NCBI RefSeq assembly: GCF_036663835.1
Contig: NZ_JAXOJT010000001.1
Span: 2,046,001 to 2,110,000, forward strand
Reading direction: 5' to 3'
Source of the DNA: Sphingomonas sp. LT1P40
Lineage (GTDB): Bacteria > Pseudomonadota > Alphaproteobacteria > Sphingomonadales > Sphingomonadaceae
Length of the DNA: 64,000 nucleotides
Part shown: positions 26,412-39,389 of the stretch, one piece after another
Layout: each line of letters starts with the position of its first letter
Position numbering within the stretch: position 1 is the first letter of the stretch
Notes under the pieces: generated by a model
Told to the model about the DNA's origin: nothing
The model's database searches: none
The model's input: the letters and a program-made list of their open reading frames with translations, nothing else
Translations under genes and position numbers: made by a program

Positions 26412-27071
26412 ATGCGTAATGCTTTTGCCGCGGCGCTCATCGCGTCGACCATGCTGGCCGCACCAGCCTTCGCCCAGGACGACGTCAACCCCAGCTTCAC
26501 CGGCCCGCGCATCGGGATCATCGGCGGTTACGACATCGTCCGTCCCGGCAGCAGCGAGGACAGCGACATCGATGGCGACGACCAGAATGTCGACGGCTTC
26601 CTGTATGGCGTCGAGGCCGGCTATGATATTTCGATGGGCGGCGCGCTGATCGGTGTCGAAGCGGAACTGTCCGAATCGACTGGCAAGGTTCGCGCGAATT
26701 CGAGCGATCCCGATTTCTTTGGCTTTGGTGAAGTCGGCACCGGGCGCGACATCTATGTCGGCGTTCGCGCCGGCGTGCTCGCCAGCCCCGACATGCTGAT
26801 CTACGCCAAGGGCGGTTACACCAATGCACGCCTGAACGTGCTGGCGTCGGACGGCGATACCGAGCTCGATCAGAATTTCGAGCTCGACGGCTGGCGCCTG
26901 GGCGCGGGCGTCGAAAAAGCGATCGGCCGCAACAGCTTCGCCAAGCTCGAATATCGCTACTCGAACTATTCGAGCGCGAATTTCGAGCTCAGCAATGGCG
27001 GCGTGACCGATGATTTCGACATCGACACCGACCGTCACCAGATCGTGGCAGGCGTCGGCTTCCGCTTCTAA
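26412..27071 (+). CDS. Outer-membrane beta-barrel protein (OmpA/porin-like)
   Basis: 219 residues from the ATG at 26412, seven bases after AGGAG. Signal peptide MRNAFAAALIASTMLAAPAFAQ, then eight or so amphipathic strands (FTGPRIGIIGGYDIV, GGALIGVEAELSES, DIYVGVRAGVLAS, KLEYRYSNYSSANFEL) and the ending IVAGVGFRF, with a terminal Phe typical for BAM-inserted barrels. No peptidoglycan-binding domain follows. Likely an outer-membrane surface protein. It is followed by a strong intrinsic terminator. Confidence 0.82.
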   Translation: MRNAFAAALIASTMLAAPAFAQDDVNPSFTGPRIGIIGGYDIVRPGSSEDSDIDGDDQNVDGFLYGVEAGYDISMGGALIGVEAELSESTGKVRANSSDPDFFGFGEVGTGRDIYVGVRAGVLASPDMLIYAKGGYTNARLNVLASDGDTELDQNFELDGWRLGAGVEKAIGRNSFAKLEYRYSNYSSANFELSNGGVTDDFDIDTDRHQIVAGVGFRF

Positions 27072-27104
27072 GGCACGATTCCTCCACAAATGATCCACGA
27101 CGAA

Positions 27105-27134
27105 GGGTCGGGGCGTCTTGCCCCGGCCCTTTTT
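27105..27134 (+). terminator. Intrinsic terminator downstream of the barrel protein gene
   Basis: A 10-bp stem (27105-27114 with 27120-27129, one T-G wobble), a 5-base loop and five T residues at 27130-27134. It lies 34 bp after the stop and ends 83 bp before the dnaN start, separating the two genes. Confidence 0.85.
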
Positions 27135-27159
27135 CGCGTTAAGGATATCTCGAACTTCC

Positions 27160-27180
27160 ACCGTCATTCCATTTGACGGT
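27160..27180. promoter_or_regulatory. 7-bp inverted repeat in the dnaN leader
   Basis: ACCGTCA (27160-27166) and TGACGGT (27174-27180) flank seven bases, 37 bp ahead of the dnaN ATG. Could be a weak regulator site or leader hairpin. Seen in sequence only. Confidence 0.3.
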
Positions 27181-27216
27181 TGGACAAGGGCGGCCGCCCG
27201 GGGGTTTGGAATACAC

Positions 27217-28332
27217 ATGAAAGCGACGATCGAACGCGCAACTTTGTTGAGGGGCCTCAGCCACGTCCAGTCGGTGGTGGAGCGGCGCAACACGATTCCC
27301 ATCCTGTCGAACGTGCTGATCGAGGCCTCGGCCGAGGGGTCGCTGCGGCTGATGGCGACCGATCTCGACCTGCAGATCGACGAAACCGTTCCGGCAGCGG
27401 TGGATCAGGCGGGCGCGATCACCGTTTCCGCGCACACATTGTTCGATATCGCGCGGAAATTGCCCGAGGGATCGCAGGTCGAACTGACTGCGGCCGAGGG
27501 GCGAATCAAGATCAATGCCGGTCGCGCCAAGTTCGAGCTCGGCACGCTGCCGCGCGACGATTTCCCGGTGATCGCGGAGGGCGAACTGCCCACCGTGTTC
27601 GAGCTGCCCGCCGAAACGCTGAAGCAGATCATCGACAAGACCCGATTCGCGATCTCGACCGAAGAGACCCGCTATTATCTGAACGGCATCTTCCTGCACG
27701 TCAGCGAGGATGGTGCATTGCCGGTGCTGAAAGCCGCCGCAACCGACGGCCACCGCCTCGCCCGCGTCACGGTGCCGCGTCCGGATGGCGCCGACGCGAT
27801 GCCCGACGTGATTATACCGCGCAAATGCGTGGCGGAGCTGCGCAAGCTGCTCGACGAGGTCGACGGGTCGGTCGGCGTGTCGCTGTCGGGATCGAAAATT
27901 CGTTTCGACCTCGGCTCCGCAATCCTGACGTCCAAGCTGATCGACGGCACCTTCCCCGATTACAGCCGCGTGATCCCCACCGGCAACGACAAGATCCTCA
28001 AGATCGATCCCAAGAGTTTTATGGAAGGCGTCGATCGCGTCGCCACGATTGCGGTCGAAAAGACCCGCGCGGTCAAGATGGCGCTGGACCGCGACCGCAT
28101 CACGCTGTCCGTCACCAGCCCCGAAAACGGCGCGGCGACCGAGGAAGTGCCTGGCGAATATGCCGCGCAGCCGTTCGAGATCGGCTTCAACAGCAAATAT
28201 CTGCTGGAGATTCTCAGCCAGATCGACAGCGACTTGGTCGAGGTCCATCTGGCCGATGCTGCAGCACCGACGCTGATCCGCGAAAACGACAAGTCGCCGG
28301 CGTTGTACGTCCTGATGCCGATGCGAGTATAA
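27217..28332 (+). CDS. dnaN: DNA polymerase III beta subunit (sliding clamp)
   Basis: 371 residues from ATG 27217; a frame open from 27118 crosses the terminator. It has the three-domain clamp sequence: MKATIERATLLRGLSHVQSVVERRNTIPILSNV at the N-terminus, TRYYLNGIFLH in the middle, and the clamp C-terminus APTLIRENDKSPALYVLMPMRV. As a ring dimer it tethers the replicative polymerase to DNA. The usual dnaN-recF-gyrB neighbourhood is present but interrupted by coq4, a lipoprotein and an OmpA gene. Confidence 0.97.
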   Translation: MKATIERATLLRGLSHVQSVVERRNTIPILSNVLIEASAEGSLRLMATDLDLQIDETVPAAVDQAGAITVSAHTLFDIARKLPEGSQVELTAAEGRIKINAGRAKFELGTLPRDDFPVIAEGELPTVFELPAETLKQIIDKTRFAISTEETRYYLNGIFLHVSEDGALPVLKAAATDGHRLARVTVPRPDGADAMPDVIIPRKCVAELRKLLDEVDGSVGVSLSGSKIRFDLGSAILTSKLIDGTFPDYSRVIPTGNDKILKIDPKSFMEGVDRVATIAVEKTRAVKMALDRDRITLSVTSPENGAATEEVPGEYAAQPFEIGFNSKYLLEILSQIDSDLVEVHLADAAAPTLIRENDKSPALYVLMPMRV

Positions 28333-28394
28333 ACCCGCCTCTTGCAGATCGTTCGCTCATCGCTTATTAACACGCTTGTCAGTAAAGGCAGGCG

Positions 28395-29153
28395 ATGATG
28401 GCGACTCAGGTTCAACCGATCGATTGGGGCAGGCCGCAACGGCGCGAATGGGGCACCGCTTTTCGAGCGCTGCTCCGCCTGCTGGGTAATGCCGACGATA
28501 CGATCCAGGTGTTCCGCATCATGCGCGCGCTGAACGGCGACACGGCGGGCAAGAATTATCGCAAGCTGCTGGCGGTGCCGAATGGCGGCAAGCTTGCTTA
28601 TCGCCGGGTCGAACTGGCGCAGCGCTTCTCAGACCGCGAATGGATCGATTCGCTCCCGGCAGGCAGCGTCGCCGCCGCATACCGCGATTTTCTCGACCGC
28701 ACCGGTTATTCGGCACAGGGGTTGGCCGAAGTCAGCTATACCGATGCGACGTTCGAGCGTGACGTCGAGCACCCGCATGCCTGGTACGGTCGCCGCGAGC
28801 GTGATATCCACGATATCTGGCACATCCTGACCGGCTATCAGGCCGATGAGCCGTTGGGCGAGGCGTGCCTGGTCGGCTTTTCCTATGCGCAGACCGGCGG
28901 GCTTGGCTGGGCGTTTATCGGCGCGGGTGCGGCGCTCAAGAGCCTGAAAATCACCGGCAAGCGCACGTTTTTGCGCGCGGTGATCGAGGGGTATCGCCAC
29001 GGCAAGCGCGCAGCATGGCTTTCGGGCGAAGATTATGAGGCATTGCTGGCCGAGCCGCTCGATGCGGCGCGAAAGCGGCTGAACATCGCCGAGCCGGTGA
29101 TTTACCAGCAGGCCCAGCGCGAGTTGCGCGAGATGGGGCTGGCGGGGATCTAA
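28395..29153 (+). CDS. coq4: Ubiquinone biosynthesis protein Coq4 homologue
   Basis: 252 residues (first of tandem ATGs). It has the metal-binding segment RERDIHDIWHILTGY with His139, Asp140 and His143, the defining Coq4 motif. Eukaryotic Coq4 acts in C1 decarboxylation/hydroxylation of the quinone ring and scaffolds CoQ synthesis. Coq4 homologues occur in many alphaproteobacteria. It lies in the dnaN-recF interval; its end overlaps the convergent lipoprotein gene by 4 bp. Confidence 0.88.
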   Translation: MMATQVQPIDWGRPQRREWGTAFRALLRLLGNADDTIQVFRIMRALNGDTAGKNYRKLLAVPNGGKLAYRRVELAQRFSDREWIDSLPAGSVAAAYRDFLDRTGYSAQGLAEVSYTDATFERDVEHPHAWYGRRERDIHDIWHILTGYQADEPLGEACLVGFSYAQTGGLGWAFIGAGAALKSLKITGKRTFLRAVIEGYRHGKRAAWLSGEDYEALLAEPLDAARKRLNIAEPVIYQQAQRELREMGLAGI

Positions 29154-29833
29154 ACCCCAGAGGCCATTCGCTTCTTCAACGCCGCCTTGTCCAGCACCGG
29201 TGGCAGCCTGAAGCGATCGGCGGGGATCGCCCCCTTCTCGATCCGCTCCAACTCGAACACCGTGCCGAAGCGCAGCACCGCGCCCTTGTTGTACAGCGCC
29301 ATCATCGCGGTCTCGAGATTGCCGGGCTTCGCGCCTAGCCCACGCGAGTTGCGCTCGATCAGCAATTTTGCGTGCATCGCCACGCCTGTGCCCAGCACCG
29401 CCAGCGCGGGATCGTCGCTGACCACTGCGTCGATCGCGCGGAGCGACGGCACGTCCTTTGGGTGAATCTTCCATTTCACGCCCGGCATTCCCGCCACCGT
29501 CGCCGCGCCGTCCTCCGCCGTCACATAATCCGGTTGCGGGCGCGACTGGCCGGCGAACGGGCCGCTCGACGGCGCTTCATCCAGCACCGCCACATAATCA
29601 GCGACCCGCCCCGCATAGGCACCCGTCGCATCGCTGGTGACGAGATACTCAGCGCTGCCCTTGTGGATCATCACCTGATCGCCAGCCGTGACCCGCGCAT
29701 CGCCGTTCGCGGCTGCCTCGACCTTGAACGCGATGCCCTCCGGCTTGGCGTAATACGCCGTCACGTCCTCAAGCGGCGGCTCGCTGCACGCGGCGACCGA
29801 CAATACCAACAGCGCCGACAACAAGCGTTTCAT
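29150..29833 (-). CDS. Lipoprotein of unknown function
   Basis: 227 residues with a lipoprotein signal (MKRLLSALLVLSVAAC, Cys16 as lipid anchor). The mature part has several repeated-looking loops but no recognised domain; KAALKKRMASGV ends it. Likely anchored in the inner or outer membrane facing the periplasm. Convergent with coq4 and divergent from recF. Confidence 0.7.
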   Translation of the reverse strand: MKRLLSALLVLSVAACSEPPLEDVTAYYAKPEGIAFKVEAAANGDARVTAGDQVMIHKGSAEYLVTSDATGAYAGRVADYVAVLDEAPSSGPFAGQSRPQPDYVTAEDGAATVAGMPGVKWKIHPKDVPSLRAIDAVVSDDPALAVLGTGVAMHAKLLIERNSRGLGAKPGNLETAMMALYNKGAVLRFGTVFELERIEKGAIPADRFRLPPVLDKAALKKRMASGV

Positions 29834-29904
29834 GACACTTCCCCCGCGCCACCATCCCGCAACCAGTGTTCCCCTGCAAGCACCTGCGCTAGGGATGGGT
29901 TCAA

Positions 29905-30966
29905 ATGGCTCTTACCCGCCTCGTCCTCACCGACTTTCGCAATCATGCCGATGCTGTGCTCATGCCCGGTCCCGGCTTCGTCGTGCTGGCGGGCGATAAT
30001 GGCGCGGGCAAAACCAATGTGCTGGAGGCGGTGTCGCTGCTCGCCCCCGGACGCGGGCTGCGCCGCGCGCCCCTGGGGGAGATGGCGCGGCGGGGTGGCA
30101 AAGGCGGCTTCGGCGTTGCCGCGACGCTTGCCGACAGCACCGAAATCGGCACCGGCACGCAGGCCGCCGCGCCGGAGCGCCGCATCGTGCGCATCAACGG
30201 CGCGCCCGCCGCCGCGACCGGGCTGGCGGAGTGGCTCACCGTATTGTGGCTTACCCCCGCCATGGACCGGCTGTTCGTCGAACCCGCCAGCGAGCGCCGC
30301 CGCTTTCTCGATCGCCTGACGCTTGCGCTTGCCCCGGGCCATGCGCACCACACTGCGCGTTACGAAGCCGCGATGCGCGAGCGTAACCGGCTGCTCGCTG
30401 CCGAGGAACCCGCCGATCCCGACTGGTTGACCGCGCTGGAGGCGCGCATGGCCGAGCATGGCGAAGCGATCGATGCCGCCCGCCGTGCCGCCGTCACCGC
30501 GCTCGCCGCCGCCATTGCGGACCAGCCCGAGGGGGCGTTCGCCCGCGCGACGCTCACGCTGGAAGGTGCGCCGCCATCCGATCTCGCGGCGCAACTTCGC
30601 GCCGGTCGCGCGCGCGATGCGGCAGCGGGCCGCACCCTGACCGGCCCGCACCGCCACGACCTGATCGTCACCCATCTGACCAAGGCCCAGCCCGCGCATC
30701 TCTGCTCCACGGGGGAGCAGAAGGCACTGCTGCTCGGCATCGTTTTGGCGCATGCCGAACTGGTCGCCGACCGCACGGGGCGGACCCCGATCCTCTTGCT
30801 GGACGAGGTTGCCGCGCATCTCGACCCCAGCCGCCGGGTCGCGTTGTTCGACCGGTTGGCGGGGCGCGGACAAGTGTGGATGACCGGCACGGAAGCGGAA
30901 TTGTTCGACGGGATCGACGCCGCCACCCGCTATGCCGTGCGCGACGGATCGATTGTTACGGCCTGA
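29905..30966 (+). CDS. recF: DNA replication/repair protein RecF
   Basis: 353 residues. Walker [10 protein letters not shown] at residues 30-38 (Lys36), preceded by [24 protein letters not shown] is the ABC signature and [12 protein letters not shown] is Walker B. RecF binds ssDNA-dsDNA junctions and loads RecA with RecO and RecR at gaps. The family normally sits with dnaN and gyrB, as it roughly does here. Confidence 0.95.
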   Translation: MALTRLVLTDFRNHADAVLMPGPGFVVLAGDNGAGKTNVLEAVSLLAPGRGLRRAPLGEMARRGGKGGFGVAATLADSTEIGTGTQAAAPERRIVRINGAPAAATGLAEWLTVLWLTPAMDRLFVEPASERRRFLDRLTLALAPGHAHHTARYEAAMRERNRLLAAEEPADPDWLTALEARMAEHGEAIDAARRAAVTALAAAIADQPEGAFARATLTLEGAPPSDLAAQLRAGRARDAAAGRTLTGPHRHDLIVTHLTKAQPAHLCSTGEQKALLLGIVLAHAELVADRTGRTPILLLDEVAAHLDPSRRVALFDRLAGRGQVWMTGTEAELFDGIDAATRYAVRDGSIVTA

Positions 30967-31051
30967 ACGCAAGCTTTCATTCCACGCCATCCGCCGTTCA
31001 AGTGCGGCTGCCTATTTCCGCTCCAGGTTGGGGGGAAACGGGAGTAATAGA

Positions 31052-34412
<3,361 letters not shown>

Positions 34413-34499
34413 TCGTGGAATCCGGGCAGCGTGGCGCTGGGCATCTTGTTCAGCGTCACTCTCGCTGCTTCACCCGTCCTCCTCAAAGGGGACGGGGAC

Positions 34500-34868
34500 A
34501 TGCGGGGATCGATCGCCATCATAGCATTGCTGCTGGCTTGTCCGGCAGCGGCTGACGACGACGCGATCGGCGTCGTGCTGGACAGTGGCACCGCCAGCTA
34601 TTTCAGCCGCGAGATTGCTGGCAACCGCACCGCCAACGGCGAACGCTGTGACCCCGACACGCTGACCGCCGCCCACCGCACCGCCCGTTTCGGCAGCCGC
34701 ATGCGCGTCACCAACATCGCCACCGGGCGCAGCGTCATCGTCCGCATCAACGATCGCGGCCCGTTCCGCGCCGGGCGAGTCATCGATTTGAGCCATGCGG
34801 CTGCGCGCGAGATCGGCATGCATCGCACGGGGACGGCAAAGGTAAGCCTCGCGCTGCTCGACGACTAA
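34500..34868 (+). CDS. RlpA-like septal-ring lytic transglycosylase domain protein
   Basis: 122 residues from ATG 34500; a GACGGGG stretch precedes it. Signal peptide MRGSIAIIALLLACPAAA, then an RlpA double-psi beta-barrel: SGTASYFSREIAGNRTANGE, LTAAHRTARFGS, VRINDRGPFRAGRVIDLS. It contains only the barrel and no SPOR domain, so it is shorter than typical RlpA. It probably cleaves naked glycan strands at division. A short plus-strand neighbour of gyrB. Confidence 0.8.
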   Translation: MRGSIAIIALLLACPAAADDDAIGVVLDSGTASYFSREIAGNRTANGERCDPDTLTAAHRTARFGSRMRVTNIATGRSVIVRINDRGPFRAGRVIDLSHAAAREIGMHRTGTAKVSLALLDD

Positions 34869-34955
34869 AGCTTGGCCCCGCCGCTCGCGTACATTCCGGC
34901 CCTCGACCCCGGCCCAAAAACCCGCCACCATTGCGCAAAACATATGGGGGACAGG

Positions 34956-36614
34956 ATGACGGCACCGGCAGCAACCAGCGGACAAAGCGAGCGCAAGGTC
35001 ATCATCGCCTCGTCGCTGGGCACCGTGTTCGAATGGTATGATTTCTACCTGTACGGTCTGCTCGCCACCGTCATTTCCGCCAAATTCTTCTCCGGCGTGA
35101 ACGAGACGACCGGCTTCATCCTGGCGCTGGGCGCGTTCGCCGCCGGGTTTGCGGTGCGACCATTCGGCGCGCTGGTGTTCGGGCGATTGGGCGACGTGGT
35201 CGGGCGCAAATATACCTTTCTCGTCACGATGGGCCTGATGGGCTTGTCCACCTTCGCAGTCGGATTGCTGCCCAGTTATGAAAGCATCGGCGTCGCCGCG
35301 CCGATCATCCTGGTTGTCCTGCGTATCCTTCAGGGCCTTGCGCTCGGCGGCGAATATGGCGGTGCCGCGACTTATGTCGCAGAGCACGCGCCCGAGGGAA
35401 AGCGCGGGCTGTTCACCAGCTGGATTCAGACCACCGCCACGCTCGGCCTGTTTGCCGCGCTGCTGATCGTCATCGGCATCCGCACCAGCATCGGTGAGGC
35501 GGCGTTCCTGGAATGGGGCTGGCGGCTTCCCTTCCTCGTTTCGATACTGCTGCTCGGCGTGTCACTGTGGATCCGGCTCCAGCTCGCCGAGAGCCCGGTG
35601 TTCCAGAAGATGAAGGACGAGGGCACGACGTCCAAAGCCCCCTTCACCGAAGCGTTCGGCCAGTGGAAGAGCCTTCGCGTCGTCCTGATCGTGCTGCTCG
35701 GTGCGGTCGCAGGGCAGGCGGTGGTCTGGTACACCGGGCAATTCTATGCGCTGTTCTTCCTCGAAAAGACGCTGAAGGTCGATGGCGCGACCGCCAACAT
35801 CCTGATTGCGATCGCGCTGATCATCGGCACGCCGTTCTTCGTCATCTTCGGCTGGCTGAGCGACAAGATCGGGCGCAAACCGATCATTCTCACTGGCTGC
35901 GCGCTCGCCGCGCTGACCTACTTCCCGGTATTCACCGCGCTCACCAGCGCCACCAACCCCGCCCTCGCCGCCGCCCAGACCCGCGCGCCCGTTGCCGTGC
36001 AGGCTGACCCTGCCACCTGCGCGTTCCAGTTCGACCCGGTCGGCAAGAACAAGTTCGACAATACCGGCTGCGACATCGCCAAGGCTGCGCTCGCCAAAGC
36101 GGGCATTCCGTACACCAGCATCGACGGCCCCGCTGCACAGGGCGCAATCGTCCGCATCGGCGGAACGCAGCTTGCCGCGCCGCAGCCCGATGGCTTGCAA
36201 CCGCTCGAACGCGCCGGCCGCATCACCGCATTTCAGGGCGAACTCAAATCCGCGCTGACCGCCGCCGCCTATCCGGCTAAGGCCGACCCGACGCAGATGA
36301 ACAAGCCGCTGATCGTCGCGCTGCTGACCTGGCTCGTGTTGCTGGTGACGGCGGTTTATGGCCCGATCGCCGCGTTACTTGTCGAGATTTTCCCGACGCG
36401 GATTCGCTACACCGCGATGTCGCTCCCCTATCATATCGGCAATGGCTGGTTCGGCGGGTTCCTGCCGACCATCGCGTTCGCCATGGTCGCGGCCACGGGC
36501 GATATCTATTACGGGCTGTGGTATCCGGTCACCGTCGCGGTGCTGACCGTCATTCTCGGATTACTGTTCCTGCCCGAAACATTCCGGCGTCGGATCGACG
36601 ATCATGGAACATAA
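34956..36614 (+). CDS. MHS-type major facilitator transporter with a large soluble insertion
   Basis: 552 residues from ATG 34956 (site GGGGGACAGG); an ATG at 34944 is an alternative. MHS-family signature TVFEWYDFYLYGLLATV in helix 1, RPFGALVFGRLGDVVGRKY in the first loop and LALGGEYGGAATYVAEHAP. About residues 332-448 form a non-membrane insert with two Cys (ATCAFQFDPVGKNKFDNTGC) between membrane helices, most likely periplasmic. The family moves small carboxylates, amino acids or osmolytes with H+. PEP carboxylase follows, but any link is speculative. Confidence 0.85.
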   Translation: MTAPAATSGQSERKVIIASSLGTVFEWYDFYLYGLLATVISAKFFSGVNETTGFILALGAFAAGFAVRPFGALVFGRLGDVVGRKYTFLVTMGLMGLSTFAVGLLPSYESIGVAAPIILVVLRILQGLALGGEYGGAATYVAEHAPEGKRGLFTSWIQTTATLGLFAALLIVIGIRTSIGEAAFLEWGWRLPFLVSILLLGVSLWIRLQLAESPVFQKMKDEGTTSKAPFTEAFGQWKSLRVVLIVLLGAVAGQAVVWYTGQFYALFFLEKTLKVDGATANILIAIALIIGTPFFVIFGWLSDKIGRKPIILTGCALAALTYFPVFTALTSATNPALAAAQTRAPVAVQADPATCAFQFDPVGKNKFDNTGCDIAKAALAKAGIPYTSIDGPAAQGAIVRIGGTQLAAPQPDGLQPLERAGRITAFQGELKSALTAAAYPAKADPTQMNKPLIVALLTWLVLLVTAVYGPIAALLVEIFPTRIRYTAMSLPYHIGNGWFGGFLPTIAFAMVAATGDIYYGLWYPVTVAVLTVILGLLFLPETFRRRIDDHGT

Positions 36615-36660
36615 CCACTCTCGCTTGCCCATGACAAAGCACGCATAGGTTGACGCCCGC

Positions 36661-36688
36661 CATGACGCAGTGCAGCATTTGCGTCATG
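36661..36688 (+). promoter_or_regulatory. 9-bp inverted repeat around the ppc start codon
   Basis: CATGACGCA (36661-36669) and TGCGTCATG (36680-36688) pair perfectly around 10 bases. Both arms contain an ATG and the second ATG (36686) is the favoured ppc start, so the hairpin would mask it. Could also be an operator. Confidence 0.35.
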
Positions 36689-39358
36689 GCCAGCACCCCG
36701 ATCACCAACAATCCCGACATCCGTTTCCTCGGTCGCGTTCTCGGCGATGTGATCCGCGGTTATGGGGGCGAGACGCTGTTCCGCCGGATCGAGTATATCC
36801 GTTCGGCCTCGGTCGACCGGCATCGCGGGATTGCGGGCGCCGACACGATCGACCCCGGCCTCGACAGCCTGAGCCTCGATGAGACGCTCGATTTCGTGCG
36901 CAGCTTTATGCTGTTCTCGATGCTCGCCAATCTGGCCGAAGATCGACAGGGCATCGCCGCCGAACCCGGCGCGGACGTCGAGCATGCCATCGCCAAGCTG
37001 AAGGAGCATGGCATCGGCGCGGACCGCGTCGCCGCGCTGCTCGAACACGCGTTGGTCGCCCCGGTCCTCACCGCGCACCCCACCGAAGTGCGCCGCAAGT
37101 CGATGATCGACCACCGCAATCGCATTGCCGAACTGATGCGACTGAAGGATGGTGGCACCTCCGAAACGCCCGACGGCGATCTCGTCGACGAAGCGATCGT
37201 GCGGCAGGTCGCGTTGCTGTGGCAGACCCGCGTGCTGCGGTTCGAGCGGCTCTATGTCGCGGATGAGGTGGAGATTGCGCTCAGCTATCTACGCGACGTG
37301 TTCCTGCCCACCCTTCCCGCGCTCTACGCCCGCTGGGACCGCGCATTGGGCAGCCGCGTTCCCGCTTTCCTCAAGCCCGGCAACTGGATCGGCGGCGACC
37401 GCGACGGCAACCCGTTCGTCACCGCCGATGCGCTTCGCCTGACCCTCGCGCGCTCGGCGGAAACGGTGCTGATCCATTATCTCGACGCGGTCCATGCGCT
37501 CGGCGCCGAACTGTCGATCTCCAGCCACCATGCCACGATCGACGCCGATGTCGCCGCGCTCGCCGATGCCAGCGGCGACAATGCCGCCAGCCGCGCCGAC
37601 GAACCATATCGCCGTGCGATCTCCGGTATCTACGCCCGTCTCGCCGCGACCTATGCCAAGCTGACCGGCAAAGCGCCGCCCCGCCCCGGCGCGCTCAAAG
37701 GCGAGGCCTATGCCGATCCCGCTGCCTTTCGCAGCGACCTCGCCACCCTCGCGCGCGGCCTCGCCGCCGATGGGGCGGAGTCGCTGGCATCGAGCGGCGC
37801 GCTCGGCCGCCTGATCCGCTCGGTCGATATCTTCGGCTTCCACCTCGCAACGCTCGACATGCGCCAAAACAGCGCGGTGCATGAGCGCGTCATCGCCGAA
37901 CTGCTTGCCGCCGCCGGGGTCGAACCCGACTATCTGTCGCTGGACGAGGACGCCCGCGTCGCCCTCCTCCGCCGCGAACTCGCTTCCCCGCGCCCGCTGA
38001 CCAGCCGCTACGCCAGCTATTCGGACGAAACCGCGTCCGAATTAGCCATCGTCAACGCTGCTGCCGACGCACACGCCCGCTATGGCCGCTCGGCCATCGT
38101 CAATTACATCGTGTCGATGGCGCAGTCGGTGTCCGACCTCCTCGAAGTGAATGTGTTGCTCAAGGAAGCCGGACTCTACATCCCCGGCGACACCCCCAAA
38201 GCCCACATCATGGCCGTGCCGTTGTTCGAGACGATCGGCGATCTGGAGGCCGCGCCCGACATCATGCGCGCCTGGTTCGCGCTTCCCGACGTCGCCGCGA
38301 TCAGCACCGCTCGTGGGCATCAGGAAGTGATGATCGGCTATTCGGATTCGAACAAGGACGGCGGTTACCTCACCTCGACCTGGGGGCTGTCCAAAGGATC
38401 GACTGCGCTGAAGCCGGTGTTCGAAGAAGCCGGGATCGGCATGCAGCTGTTCCACGGGCGCGGCGGCGCTGTCGGGCGCGGCGGCGGATCGTCCTTCGCC
38501 GCGATTCAAGCGCAGCCCGCCGGGACGGTACAGGGTCGCATCCGCATCACCGAACAGGGCGAGGTGATCGCCGCCAAATACGGCACGCGGGAAAGCGCGC
38601 AGACCAATTTGGAGGCAATGGCGTCGGCCACGATCCTCGCCAGCCTGGAGCCACAGCAGCTGTCGGATGCCGACGCCGCGCGGTTCGAGGGTGCGATGGA
38701 GCAGTTGTCGGGCACCGCGTTCAAATCCTATCGTGACCTCGTCTATGGCACCGACGGCTTCACCTCCTTCTTTCGCCAGCTGACTCCGATCGCCGAAATC
38801 GGCAGCCTCAAGATCGGCAGCCGCCCTGCCAGTCGCAAGAAATCCGACGCGATCGAGGATCTGCGCGCGATCCCCTGGGTATTCAGCTGGGCGCAGGCGC
38901 GCGTGATGCTCCCCGGCTGGTATGGCGTCGGTGCAGCGCTGTCCGCGTTTCCGGATCGCGGACTGTTGCGCGAGATGGCGGCGGGCTGGCCGCTGTTCGC
39001 GTCGACACTGGCGAATCTTGAGATGGTGCTGGCCAAGTCCGACATGGCCATCGCCAGCCGCTACGCTGCGCTGGTCGAGGATCGCGCGCTGGCCGACAGC
39101 ATCTTCGGGCGGATCAAGGACGGCTGGCAGACGACACACGACCAGTTGCTCGAAGTCACCCGCCAGACCCGGCTGCTCGAAAAGCACCCCGCGCTCGAAA
39201 ACTCGATCCGCCTGCGGCTACCCTATATCGAGCCGCTGAACCTGCTCCAGGTCGAGCTGCTCAAACGCCACCGCGGGGGCGAAACCGATCCCAAAATCGA
39301 ACAGGGCATCCTGTTGTCGATCAACGCGATCGCAACGGCGCTGCGTAACTCCGGGTAG
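36686..39358 (+). CDS. ppc: Phosphoenolpyruvate carboxylase
   Basis: 890 residues from ATG 36686; ATG 36662 in frame is an alternative. Active-site His motif TAHPTEVRRKS, then GNWIGGDRDGNPFVTA, GYSDSNKDGG and FHGRGGAVGRGGG, the phosphate/bicarbonate loop, and the C-terminal LLRLPYIEPLN-type element LRLPYIEPLNLLQVELLKR. It makes oxaloacetate from PEP and bicarbonate to refill the citrate cycle. A 9-bp inverted repeat masks the start. No overlap with neighbours. Confidence 0.96.
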   Translation: MASTPITNNPDIRFLGRVLGDVIRGYGGETLFRRIEYIRSASVDRHRGIAGADTIDPGLDSLSLDETLDFVRSFMLFSMLANLAEDRQGIAAEPGADVEHAIAKLKEHGIGADRVAALLEHALVAPVLTAHPTEVRRKSMIDHRNRIAELMRLKDGGTSETPDGDLVDEAIVRQVALLWQTRVLRFERLYVADEVEIALSYLRDVFLPTLPALYARWDRALGSRVPAFLKPGNWIGGDRDGNPFVTADALRLTLARSAETVLIHYLDAVHALGAELSISSHHATIDADVAALADASGDNAASRADEPYRRAISGIYARLAATYAKLTGKAPPRPGALKGEAYADPAAFRSDLATLARGLAADGAESLASSGALGRLIRSVDIFGFHLATLDMRQNSAVHERVIAELLAAAGVEPDYLSLDEDARVALLRRELASPRPLTSRYASYSDETASELAIVNAAADAHARYGRSAIVNYIVSMAQSVSDLLEVNVLLKEAGLYIPGDTPKAHIMAVPLFETIGDLEAAPDIMRAWFALPDVAAISTARGHQEVMIGYSDSNKDGGYLTSTWGLSKGSTALKPVFEEAGIGMQLFHGRGGAVGRGGGSSFAAIQAQPAGTVQGRIRITEQGEVIAAKYGTRESAQTNLEAMASATILASLEPQQLSDADAARFEGAMEQLSGTAFKSYRDLVYGTDGFTSFFRQLTPIAEIGSLKIGSRPASRKKSDAIEDLRAIPWVFSWAQARVMLPGWYGVGAALSAFPDRGLLREMAAGWPLFASTLANLEMVLAKSDMAIASRYAALVEDRALADSIFGRIKDGWQTTHDQLLEVTRQTRLLEKHPALENSIRLRLPYIEPLNLLQVELLKRHRGGETDPKIEQGILLSINAIATALRNSG

Positions 39359-39389
39359 CAGACGCAGGCAGGGATCGACAAGCGAGTGA

